NCBI GenBank assembly: GCA_034409565.1
Contig: DAOUMS010000008.1
Span: 62,001-126,000 of the forward strand
Source: E44-bin89 sp034409565
GTDB taxonomy: Bacteria; Chloroflexota; Dehalococcoidia; Dehalococcoidales; RBG-16-60-22
Length of the DNA: 64,000 nucleotides
Reading direction: 5' to 3'
Shown: piece after piece, positions 57,026-64,000 of the stretch
How the letters are laid out: each line of letters opens with the position of its first letter
Numbering within the stretch: position 1 is the first letter of the stretch
Notes under the pieces: generated by a model
What the model was told of the DNA's origin: nothing
Databases searched by the model: none
Seen by the model: the letters and a program-made list of their open reading frames with translations, nothing else
Made by a program: the position numbers and the translations under genes

Positions 57026-57922
57026 TTATACCTGTTTCAATATCTCCTCTATCTGCTCATCGGTTAGGTCTTCGTACGTGTTTTCTCTGTATCGCTGCTC
57101 CAGAAGACTTCTGGGGCACACACTGAAACCGGGGTCTCCATCCTTGGGAGAATTGCCAAACATCCATTTATCGACCGGTTTGATTACCACGTCCGGGTTA
57201 TAGCTCCAAGCTATATCATGTACCACCTCAGGGTGTCCCAGGAGAAAAATTATTTTGCCTAGATAGTATGGTTCTGGTCGATATATACAAGGCACGGCAT
57301 AATTTACGGTATAACCTACTTGCTTGAAGGCCTCTATAGCAAAGAGCTTAAGAATCCAGGGATGGAAATTGATTTCTACATTACAGTGAACGTGGAGATA
57401 GTCAGGGTCCACCATTAATCGAAGGAACTTCTGCCAGTGAGGTGTCTGAAAATATTTGGTTATTTCCCACTCTTCTCGTGGTCCCACATTTTTGAAATCG
57501 AACTGCTTCAGGTAGTCATCAAGACAATTTTTCCCCCAACCGATTACATTTTTTCCATCCTGGCCATATTTGGCAGGGTCGCCTGGTTCTAAAACCACAT
57601 CTGGATTACGTTTACAATAGAAATCAAAGAGTGGCGTAAAGATCCGCCGGTCAGGGTTATTCGGATGGACATTGTGTACGCCGACCGAGTCTTTTGGGAT
57701 ATTGGGCGCTAAAATAGTCGCCGGCCTCTCTTCAGCAAGCCCCTTCTGCGCAAAATACTTTTCCATTAACTTTCCTAAAGACTCTGCCGACAGTTTAGTT
57801 TGTGCATATACGTGAATGTGATATATTTCCTCATCCGTCTGGGTCAACAGTCGCATTAGCTCCTGCCACTGGTCTGATTGGAAATACTTCACGACCCCAT
57901 CAGTAATCTCTTTTCCACTCAT
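57026..57922 (-). CDS. Unrecognised protein with two internal repeats, copy B
   Basis: 298 residues, start 57922 with GAGGAGGGTCAATC. Same layout as copy A at 50958: SDQWQELMRLLTQTDEEIYH, HNVHPNNPDRR, then the second half with HWQKFLRLMVDPDYLHVHC, NVEINFHPWIL and YNPDVVIKP, ending YEDLTDEQIEEILKQV. The conserved His positions are kept in both. It lies between Gfo/Idh and the TRAP genes, so a link to the transported substrate is likely. Confidence 0.8.
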   Translation of the reverse strand: MSGKEITDGVVKYFQSDQWQELMRLLTQTDEEIYHIHVYAQTKLSAESLGKLMEKYFAQKGLAEERPATILAPNIPKDSVGVHNVHPNNPDRRIFTPLFDFYCKRNPDVVLEPGDPAKYGQDGKNVIGWGKNCLDDYLKQFDFKNVGPREEWEITKYFQTPHWQKFLRLMVDPDYLHVHCNVEINFHPWILKLFAIEAFKQVGYTVNYAVPCIYRPEPYYLGKIIFLLGHPEVVHDIAWSYNPDVVIKPVDKWMFGNSPKDGDPGFSVCPRSLLEQRYRENTYEDLTDEQIEEILKQV

Positions 57923-58002
57923 GATTGACCCTCCTCTTTTTACTATTATTCCCAAGGTTATGAAATTCTATTTACAGCCAATAACACTTTTAGCATGGTA
58001 GG

Positions 58003-59337
58003 TTACATCATTAGTGACGGCAGCCAAAGAACTATTTGCGGGAACACCGCAAGCAGCACAATGGTAAATAATATTATTAAAACGAATGGAATACACCCAC
58101 GTATAACATGAGATATCTCTATGCCCAATGCTGGATCAGCTGCTCCTTTACAATAATATATCGCCGAAGCAACGGGTGGCGTCATGAACGCGGTCTGAAG
58201 GGTAACACAAATCATGATGGCTAACCATAGAGGATCAAACCCTAATTCGGGAGCAAGAGGCATAACTACTGGCACGATGATGAAAATGATGCCTATCCAG
58301 TCGATTACAAAACCCAGCAAAAATACCACAAACAGGATAACGACTAGAACACCGTAAGGACCTCCGGGTACCGTCATAAGCGTTTCTTTCAGTACAAATC
58401 CGCACCCGGCGTAGAAAAATATGCCCACAAAGGCGTAAGCAAATCCCACCACGATTTTTACCATAGCGACAAGCCTCAGGGTCCGCAACGCTGCGGCTCG
58501 TAGAACTGGCCATGTAAGCCGTCGGTAAGCAACAGCTAAAAGTATACAGGCAACAGCCCCGACACCGGCTGCCTCAGTTGGCGTAGCTATCCCCAGAAAA
58601 ATCGTACCCAGTATTATGAAAGCAATAGTTGCCACCGGCATCACTGACTTAAAGAGAAGTTTTAGTTTAACGCCAAAACTAACACCACTTCTTAGTTCGG
58701 CCGGCGCTAAAGGCGCAACCTTGGGAGACAAGAAGGCGCGGATTAAAATATACGTTACGTATAAACCAGATAGCAGAAAACCCGGTATGAAGGCTGCCAT
58801 AAAGAGCTTCCCCACAGACATCTCGGTCATTGTTCCATAAAATACCAGCATTACACTCGGGGGAATGAGAATGCCCAGACAACCTCCGGCACAGATGCTG
58901 CCACAGCTTAACTCCTTACTATAACCCCTATTCACCATGGCCGGGAGAGCCACAAGCGTCAGCATGGTGACAGATGCGCCGATTATGCCTACCGCTGTAG
59001 CCAGAAGTGTACCCGTCAATACGGTAACGACCGCCAGTCCACCTCTTAAACCGCCCAGACAGATTTCCAATGATGAATACAGTCTGTCAGTTATACGTGA
59101 TTCTTCCAGTATGACACCCATAAAGAGAAAGCCAGGTACAGCTACTATGGCATACTTGGTGATTATGGTAACGAATCTGGTGTAGATTATGGAAAATGCC
59201 TGGTCGCCGGCCACCAGGAAACCAACGACTAGTGCCAAGCTACCGATGCAAAATGCCAAGGGGAAACCGGTTATCGAAAGCAGGACAATTCCCCCCAGCA
59301 TGACTACAAGGACTACCTCTGCGCTCAAGTTAATCAT
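58003..59337 (-). CDS. dctM: TRAP transporter large permease DctM
   Basis: 444 residues with about 12 membrane segments. GFLFMGVILEESRITDRLY, GIIGASVTMLTLVALPAM, and the C-terminal MTPPVASAIYYCKGAADPAL are DctM hallmarks. Moves an organic or sugar acid with sodium. It overlaps dctQ by 4 bp. A fragment of a second dctM is at 45451. Confidence 0.95.
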   Translation of the reverse strand: MINLSAEVVLVVMLGGIVLLSITGFPLAFCIGSLALVVGFLVAGDQAFSIIYTRFVTIITKYAIVAVPGFLFMGVILEESRITDRLYSSLEICLGGLRGGLAVVTVLTGTLLATAVGIIGASVTMLTLVALPAMVNRGYSKELSCGSICAGGCLGILIPPSVMLVFYGTMTEMSVGKLFMAAFIPGFLLSGLYVTYILIRAFLSPKVAPLAPAELRSGVSFGVKLKLLFKSVMPVATIAFIILGTIFLGIATPTEAAGVGAVACILLAVAYRRLTWPVLRAAALRTLRLVAMVKIVVGFAYAFVGIFFYAGCGFVLKETLMTVPGGPYGVLVVILFVVFLLGFVIDWIGIIFIIVPVVMPLAPELGFDPLWLAIMICVTLQTAFMTPPVASAIYYCKGAADPALGIEISHVIRGCIPFVLIILFTIVLLAVFPQIVLWLPSLMM

Positions 59338-59834
59338 ACTTTCCCTCTAACTGCGTATAGGTCGCGGATGAACCGAGCTATGCCTTCAAGAAAAAGAACA
59401 AGCAATCCCAGGCTTACTAATGTCCTGAGTGGACCGGCAGGCGGATACCAAAAAGTCTCCATCAGTTTTTCATTGTATATCCAGGCTTCCCACGTATAAA
59501 TGATTGAGGCATATAAGAGGGCGCCAATGAGAGGCAAAAAAAGCACAAAGTAACCAACGCTGTCTATTAATGACTGTGTCTTCGGGGACAGTTTGTTATA
59601 CAGCAGGTCTACGCGGATATGGGCATTGTGACGATGAACATAGGCAAAACCTAACACGGCCAGGACACCGCCCGACATTTTTATTGACTCGTATGCCCAT
59701 ATAGTCGGCGCGCCTAACACGTACCTCGTAAATACTTCGTAAGAAATGACACCGATTAGCACAAAGGTGAGATACTTTGCTGCCTGGCCCAAAATTTCGG
59801 CGGCGATATCAATTACACGGACTGTTCTGCTCAC
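59334..59834 (-). CDS. dctQ: TRAP transporter small permease DctQ
   Basis: 166 residues, four membrane segments. LIGVISYEVFTRYVLGAPT with WAYE is the DctQ signature, and RHNAHIRVDLLYNKLSPK the loop. Couples with DctM and the binding protein. The start overlaps nothing upstream; the gap to dctP holds a strong hairpin. Confidence 0.93.
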   Translation of the reverse strand: MSRTVRVIDIAAEILGQAAKYLTFVLIGVISYEVFTRYVLGAPTIWAYESIKMSGGVLAVLGFAYVHRHNAHIRVDLLYNKLSPKTQSLIDSVGYFVLFLPLIGALLYASIIYTWEAWIYNEKLMETFWYPPAGPLRTLVSLGLLVLFLEGIARFIRDLYAVRGKV

Positions 59835-59902
59835 ACTTTTCCCCCTTTACCTTTCTAGTTTGGTGGTCACACAGTGCTGCTCACTCCAAACAACTACCGC
59901 CT

Positions 59903-59960
59903 CACGGTGTGACTGGCCTATGCACATCCTGCCTGTATTAGGTTGGCCAGTCACACCGTG
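59903..59960. terminator. Perfect 16-bp inverted repeat between dctP and dctQ
   Basis: CACGGTGTGACTGGCC (59903-59918) and GGCCAGTCACACCGTG (59945-59960), with a 26-nt loop. A third, imperfect half (GTCACACAGTG, near 59870) is next to it. It comes after dctP on the minus strand, so it can attenuate or stabilise the dctP mRNA and give more binding protein than permease. Confidence 0.65.
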
Positions 59961-60000
59961 CACCTTTCTGCTTAACTACCTATAGAACATCGAGTTCATT

Positions 60001-61173
60001 TTAGTAGATACCGGACATTTCGCAGATTTCTTTGTATCTACGCTGCGATTCGATAATCTCGGCGTAGAGAGGGTCTTTTGCTGCTTGTTCGTCATAATAC
60101 TTGGCTGCTTCTTGCCTGTAAACATCGTCTATCTCTTTTGGAAGCGGCAGGATCTGAACACCCGCTGCCTTTATCTTCTCTTGCGCCGTAGTGTCTTCGA
60201 TTATAGACGCAGAGTAGAATCGGCTGTCTTCGGCTTCAACTGCCTCGCGCACCATCTGTTGCATGTAAGGTGGAAGTTCCGCCCAGCGGTCTGCATTGAC
60301 AAAGAGAGCGGTGCTATCACACGGTGCCCGGGATGTCGAAAGATAAACATAGTCCGCAACCTCGTGGAAACCGTTACTCCAAGCAGCGTGCGCGGTTGTA
60401 TATTCGAAAGCGTCAATAACCCCTCGCTTCATGGCTTCATATATCTCTCCGCCACCCATCATCACCGTAGCCACGCCAAGCCTTTGTAGAATTAATCCAG
60501 GTTCACCCGAGGCACGGAATTTGAGACCACTGAGGTCATCAATGGTCTGCAATTGTTTGGTGGTATAACACCAGTCTTCGGGATTGTAGACACACGGATA
60601 TACAACTTCTACGTTCATGTTCGCGAACGCCTTTTTATACATTTCCATGCCCCAGCCGCTCTTAAACCAGTAATGCATCTGGACAGCACTCAGTCCACCT
60701 GATACAACATTGAAAAGGCCGGCGGTTGGTACACGGTCCATAACGTAGGCAGAATTAGTCCATGTAGCGTCTATGATTCCTTTATCCGTCTCGTGTATCT
60801 CGCTCTGCTTTGGCACTATCTCATCACCATAATATAGTTCAATGATGAGTTGTCCCTGGCTCATTTCCTCGATGCTATCCAGAATACGGTCCACCATAAC
60901 CATTTTGGGGTCGCTAGCTGGCCTGTGAGTCTGAAGTTTCCAGGTAATTACCTCTGCAGGTTGAGCGGGTGCTGGTGTTGGGGCTGGAGCGGGTGCGGGA
61001 GCAGGTGCCGGAGCTGGAGCGGGTGCGGGTGCCGGAGCGGGTGCGGGAGCTGGAGCCGGTGCTGGAGTGGGTGCGGGAGCTGGAGCCGGTGCGGGAGCTG
61101 GAGCAGCACAAGCCGCCAGTAAACTGCTAACTAGAATCACCGCCATAACCACAGCAAATAAACACTTTTTCAT
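60001..61173 (-). CDS. dctP: TRAP transporter substrate-binding lipoprotein DctP
   Basis: 390 residues. Signal with lipobox LLAACAA, then an Ala-Pro-rich linker of about 50 residues (about 25-75), then the DctP fold: ITWKLQTHRPASDPKMVMVD, the IVPKQSEIHET segment, GLKFRASGEPGLILQRLGV, and the C-terminal DEQAAKDPLYAEII. Binds an organic or sugar acid; the fixed Arg in FRASG contacts carboxylate in the family. Possible terminator hairpin downstream. Confidence 0.93.
   Translation of the reverse strand: MKKCLFAVVMAVILVSSLLAACAAPAPAPAPAPAPTPAPAPAPAPAPAPAPAPAPAPAPAPAPAPTPAPAQPAEVITWKLQTHRPASDPKMVMVDRILDSIEEMSQGQLIIELYYGDEIVPKQSEIHETDKGIIDATWTNSAYVMDRVPTAGLFNVVSGGLSAVQMHYWFKSGWGMEMYKKAFANMNVEVVYPCVYNPEDWCYTTKQLQTIDDLSGLKFRASGEPGLILQRLGVATVMMGGGEIYEAMKRGVIDAFEYTTAHAAWSNGFHEVADYVYLSTSRAPCDSTALFVNADRWAELPPYMQQMVREAVEAEDSRFYSASIIEDTTAQEKIKAAGVQILPLPKEIDDVYRQEAAKYYDEQAAKDPLYAEIIESQRRYKEICEMSGIY
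60960..61110 (-). repeat. Low-complexity Ala-Pro coding repeat
   Basis: The DNA is a chain of near-identical GCxCCx units coding Ala-Pro (with three Thr-Pro variants). It is inside dctP, so it is a protein linker and not a CRISPR. The repeat is expected to vary in length. Confidence 0.85.
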
Positions 61174-61515
61174 TTTATCCCCCTAATTAGAAATTTGATC
61201 TATCTGTCTAGATATTAAGATTGAAATCAATCACCCCCTTTTTATATTGGCCCAAACTCTCGTATATGTAAGGGAAAATGTGTGGTAATATTAATGACAG
61301 TGGGGTGTGGTAACTCCCCAGCAATGATTAGGGCCAATGATCTAATTTTTGCTTCTCGGGAAGGGGCCGCGCCCCACTTGAATATCAATTCTCTCGGTAC
61401 TTCTTCTTTCTGCTCCTTTACCTGTTTCTTTATTTGGCGATATATTGCCTCAAAGTATCTCTATTTCATTTAGATTCCAAATTTAATTCTCAGTGTTTTC
61501 ATCTTTAAAATATGA
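61174..61515. promoter_or_regulatory. Gap between dctP and IclR regulator; regulatory region
   Basis: About 340 bp with no credible gene; a 63-residue plus-strand frame has no ribosome site or domain. For dctP (minus) the segment near 61200-61250 contains TTGATT and several GATAGAT-like words that could be IclR sites, but no clear core promoter was pinned down. Confidence 0.35.
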
Positions 61516-62382
61516 TTAATTAGCCGAAGCGGGGTTATTAGATATAGATTCCGACGATACCATCTTCCACCAATACCTTATCTCCTCCATTTCACGTACT
61601 GGACACTCTGTATCACGGTAACCGAGCCAATAACTGATTAGACAAGCGCTCATTTTCAGCAACTGGATTATATGGTCAATAAACTCTGCATTTAGGTGAG
61701 CTATTAATGTTCCAACACTAATCGCCGCCACTACCTTACCGCTGGAATCTCTGATACCATTGCTGAAACCGGCGACTCCATAGGTTTGCCCTTCATAATC
61801 AATGGAAACACCAGTCTTTCTAATTTCTTCCAACCTCGCTTTCAATTCTGTTTTAGAGGTAATTGTATGTGATGTAAACGGCATTAAATTTTCTTCAGGA
61901 TATATCTCATCAATTTCTGAATCGGAGAGTTCACTCAGAAAAACGTTCCCCATTGCGGATACATGTGCGGGCACGTAAGAACCGACATGCCGTCCCCATC
62001 GAAAATCATATTTTGATTCTTCTCTCATCAAATAAGAAATGTATCCATCAAAGAATATGGAAAGGTTAGTCACTTCACCGGTTAATTCATTTACCATTTT
62101 CACCACTGGCTCAGCAGCTTTAACGATATCTGTTGTAGTTAAGAATAGATTGCCAAGGACATATAGCCCAGGCCCGATTGTGTAAACACCCGTCCTTCCT
62201 TTACGTTCTAATATTTTTTCTTCAGCTAAAGTGGCTAACATGCGATATGCCGTAGTCCTGTGCATACCAAGCATTGCGGCCAACTCATTTCCACTTAATT
62301 CGGTTTTCTGCGGAGAAAAGCATTTAAGAACCGATATGGCTCTGCGTAGGGATTTGAACTGGTTTTTTAATGTACTAAGCAT
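61516..62382 (-). CDS. IclR-family transcriptional regulator 1
   Basis: 288 residues. N-terminal winged HTH: LSGNELAAMLGMHRTTAYRM, LATLAEEKILERKG, then the IclR effector domain with GSYVPAHVSAMGNVFLSELS and the C-terminal GYRDTE. It probably senses an intermediate of the island's pathway and controls the dct operon. Paralogous to the next gene. Confidence 0.92.
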   Translation of the reverse strand: MLSTLKNQFKSLRRAISVLKCFSPQKTELSGNELAAMLGMHRTTAYRMLATLAEEKILERKGRTGVYTIGPGLYVLGNLFLTTTDIVKAAEPVVKMVNELTGEVTNLSIFFDGYISYLMREESKYDFRWGRHVGSYVPAHVSAMGNVFLSELSDSEIDEIYPEENLMPFTSHTITSKTELKARLEEIRKTGVSIDYEGQTYGVAGFSNGIRDSSGKVVAAISVGTLIAHLNAEFIDHIIQLLKMSACLISYWLGYRDTECPVREMEEIRYWWKMVSSESISNNPASAN

Positions 62383-62489
62383 AATTATAAATTGATAAAA
62401 TGAAGTAGCGTATTTATCTACTAAGTATACTGCTTGTATACTATTTTAATAATTTTTCTCTATTTGTCAAGAGGTTCTCAATACTTTTT

Positions 62490-63356
62490 TTATGCTGCGG
62501 AGCTTATTGGCATCGCGCCGCAGTTTGTCTGCCACCAAGAACGCATCTCGGCAATATTGTGCACTGGGTTACCCTCTTCATAGTATCCGAGCTTGTAACT
62601 GATGAGACTACCCCCCATTTTTGCCAAAGTAGCCAGATGCTCCCTTTTGGCATTATTTAATCTTATCAATGGTGTGCTAATGGCTATCCCGGCAATGGCC
62701 TGACCATGAGCATCCCTGATCAAGACAGCGACAGATTCACTACCTAAAAATGATTGTTCCCTGTTATAAGCAACGCCAGTTTTTCTTATTTGTTTTAACT
62801 CGCGTTTCAAATCAGTTTTGGTGGCGACAGTTTTTTCTGTTAATGGTTCAAGTGCTTCGTCAGGATAAAGCCTGTCTAGTTCCGCTTCGGTTAATTCACT
62901 TAACAAAGCTTTTCCATTGGCATGTGCGTAAGCAGGAGAGTTATACCCTATAGAAAGACCAAGTCTCAGTGGATGCCTGGATTCTTCTCTGGCTACAATT
63001 ATTATCTTGCCATCTTTACCAAGAATGGATAAAACCGTAACCTCACCTGTCAGGTTATTAATTTCTTTCAATACTGGCTCTGCAACCTTAACAAGGTCGG
63101 TTGTCGCTAAATACAATCTTCCAATCATATAAAGCTCTGGCCCGACCTTATATTTATTTGATTGAGCATCCTTTTCCAGTAATCCGCCTTGAGCGAATGC
63201 CACCACAATGCGATATGTAGTGGCCCAAGATATCCCGGTCCTTTCAGATAATTCAGCAATCGTGTGTTCAGGCTCCTGCACAGTGAAGCTCCTCAGTATT
63301 CTTACATATTTATAAGCTGAGTTATTTGGCAGAGATTGATTAATTATGTTATTCAT
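62490..63356 (-). CDS. IclR-family transcriptional regulator 2
   Basis: 288 residues, same length and order as regulator 1. HTH: HTIAELSERTGISWATTYRI is the pattern (in the gene EHTIAELSERTGIS), the effector domain has NSPAYAHANGKALLSELTEA and TPLIRLNNAKREHLA. Two IclR copies flank the island's right end, consistent with the duplicated catabolic cassette. Confidence 0.92.
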   Translation of the reverse strand: MNNIINQSLPNNSAYKYVRILRSFTVQEPEHTIAELSERTGISWATTYRIVVAFAQGGLLEKDAQSNKYKVGPELYMIGRLYLATTDLVKVAEPVLKEINNLTGEVTVLSILGKDGKIIIVAREESRHPLRLGLSIGYNSPAYAHANGKALLSELTEAELDRLYPDEALEPLTEKTVATKTDLKRELKQIRKTGVAYNREQSFLGSESVAVLIRDAHGQAIAGIAISTPLIRLNNAKREHLATLAKMGGSLISYKLGYYEEGNPVHNIAEMRSWWQTNCGAMPISSAA

Positions 63357-63464
63357 ATATGAATACTAATATTCATTTTTCGTGATTTTTATTATAAAAT
63401 GATTATTAAATTGTTGTCAAGACCCCTGTCAGAGTGGTTCTTCTCCAAAGTGGTTGGTACATAG

Positions 63465-64000
63465 CTAACCCCTAATTCTCATTAATGAGATTTCCTGCCT
63501 TCTCCTAATTGGCTTTCGCCTCATTTTTCGGGGACGCCTGATAACCCGCTTCCGTAAAATCACGTAATGCATATCTTCGGGCAATTCGGGTATCTGTATC
63601 CTGCTGGTGGCATTGGCCTGACTGATAGTTTCAATTTGCCGTCCCGCTACAATATCCTGCCAGTTACGATAGGGGTATTTTACACCCGCCACCTGTGCGG
63701 GCGTTTTACCCCTTAATGATTCGTGCGGACGCAGATAGTTGTAATAGAGTAACCAGCCTTGCGTGAATAGCTTGGCGGTATCAACGTTTTTTAACCCACG
63801 CATAATCTTGGTGCGGTCTTTTAAAGTCCCGTGAAATCGCTCTATGAGGTTAGTGTTATTAGCTACGTCAAACGGGCTTCCCTGTTTGTGCTTCGTATCA
63901 CCGCCAAAGGTTAGCTCTATGCCGTCCAGATATGCCAGTAGTTTATCAGTGTATATGATGCGGGGTATCTTGCCCGTGCGGTCATATGCCTTTTTCATAA
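63465..64000 (-). CDS. IS transposase (DDE type, IS6-like), 5' end beyond window
   Basis: Partial frame of about 178 residues. RIIYTDKLLAYLDGIELTFG, NLIERFHGTLKDRTKIMRGL (catalytic Glu), and YYNYLRPHESLRGKTPAQVA are the DDE core of IS6/IS240-like transposases, followed by a basic C-terminus. The gene continues past the right edge. The 108 bp before it (63357-63464) may hold the IS end, but the inverted repeat cannot be confirmed with one end only. Confidence 0.85.
   Translation of the reverse strand, partial: MKKAYDRTGKIPRIIYTDKLLAYLDGIELTFGGDTKHKQGSPFDVANNTNLIERFHGTLKDRTKIMRGLKNVDTAKLFTQGWLLYYNYLRPHESLRGKTPAQVAGVKYPYRNWQDIVAGRQIETISQANATSRIQIPELPEDMHYVILRKRVIRRPRKMRRKPIRRRQEISLMRIRG

Noticed and set aside
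60960..61110. Short tandem repeats as a CRISPR array
   Set aside because: The units are coding Ala-Pro codons inside dctP with no spacers. I found no CRISPR array in the window.
61282..61473. 63-residue plus-strand ORF
   Set aside because: No ribosome site, no recognisable domain, and it lies in the control region between dctP and an IclR gene.

Overview
The window looks like a chromosomal segment of an anaerobic bacterium. It carries a selenocysteine system (selC tRNA, selA, selB), the formate dehydrogenase accessory gene fdhD, Tat export genes, a TPP riboswitch, an HspR-DnaJ-Clp stress operon and a TRAP-linked catabolic island. The gene mix and small-protein content resemble Chloroflexota of the Dehalococcoidia type. 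This placement is inferred from gene content only and was not tested by a phylogeny.

Layout. 1-3.6 kb: pnp (cut by the window edge) and rpsO on the minus strand, diverging from fdhD-tatA-tatA/B-tatC. 3.6-14.9 kb: the selC tRNA(Sec) gene, with an integrated element of about 11.1 kb in its 3' end, bounded by a 65-bp direct repeat with three mismatches (3671-3735 and 14799-14863). The element holds a tyrosine integrase, possible and clear nuclease genes (GIY-YIG-like, HNH, LAGLIDADG), a stand-alone primase-polymerase, many small zinc-ribbon or membrane proteins, a subtilase-like protein lacking the usual catalytic Asp, and three proteins that end in methionine-rich hydrophobic tails. I see no capsid, terminase or conjugation genes. 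14.9-22.8 kb: mixed host genes (EamA permease, TetR regulator with a methyltransferase-like membrane protein, HEPN/AbiU2, SDR, tautomerase, MscS channel). 22.8-26.7 kb: selA, an AbiV-like HEPN gene and selB packed tightly on the minus strand. 26.9-35.7 kb: a ThiF/MoeB-like gene and cysK, then a TPP riboswitch and a run cysE, NIL protein, cysteine desulfurase, AIR-synthase-like, ThiN, mnmA, MOSC, nadA, cutA. This run joins sulfur mobilisation, thiamine, tRNA thiolation and NAD synthesis. 35.7-45.3 kb: aminotransferase, hydratase, tgt, NUDIX, the dnaJ-hspR-clpC operon, a VTT membrane protein, a cyclophilin lipoprotein and tRNA-Ala(GGC).

45.3-64 kb: an accessory catabolic island almost wholly on the minus strand. 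It has a complete TRAP transporter (dctP, dctQ, dctM), an HpcH/HpaI aldolase, 2-hydroxyacid dehydrogenases, SDRs, a Gfo/Idh oxidoreductase, PCC/DUF296 proteins, an unrecognised two-repeat protein present twice, and two IclR regulators. The core cassette (dehydrogenase, DUF296, Gfo/Idh, two-repeat protein) occurs twice. In one copy the Gfo/Idh gene has decayed to a fragment. Further relics (a dctM tail and a hydroxyisobutyrate dehydrogenase tail) and a transposase at the right edge show recent rearrangement.

The points I find most worth following are: the arrangement of the selC element, in which excision should join an HTH gene in frame to the integrase; the Met-rich-tail gene set with the altered subtilase; the HEPN gene embedded between selA and selB; and the duplicated catabolic cassette with its unrecognised protein family.
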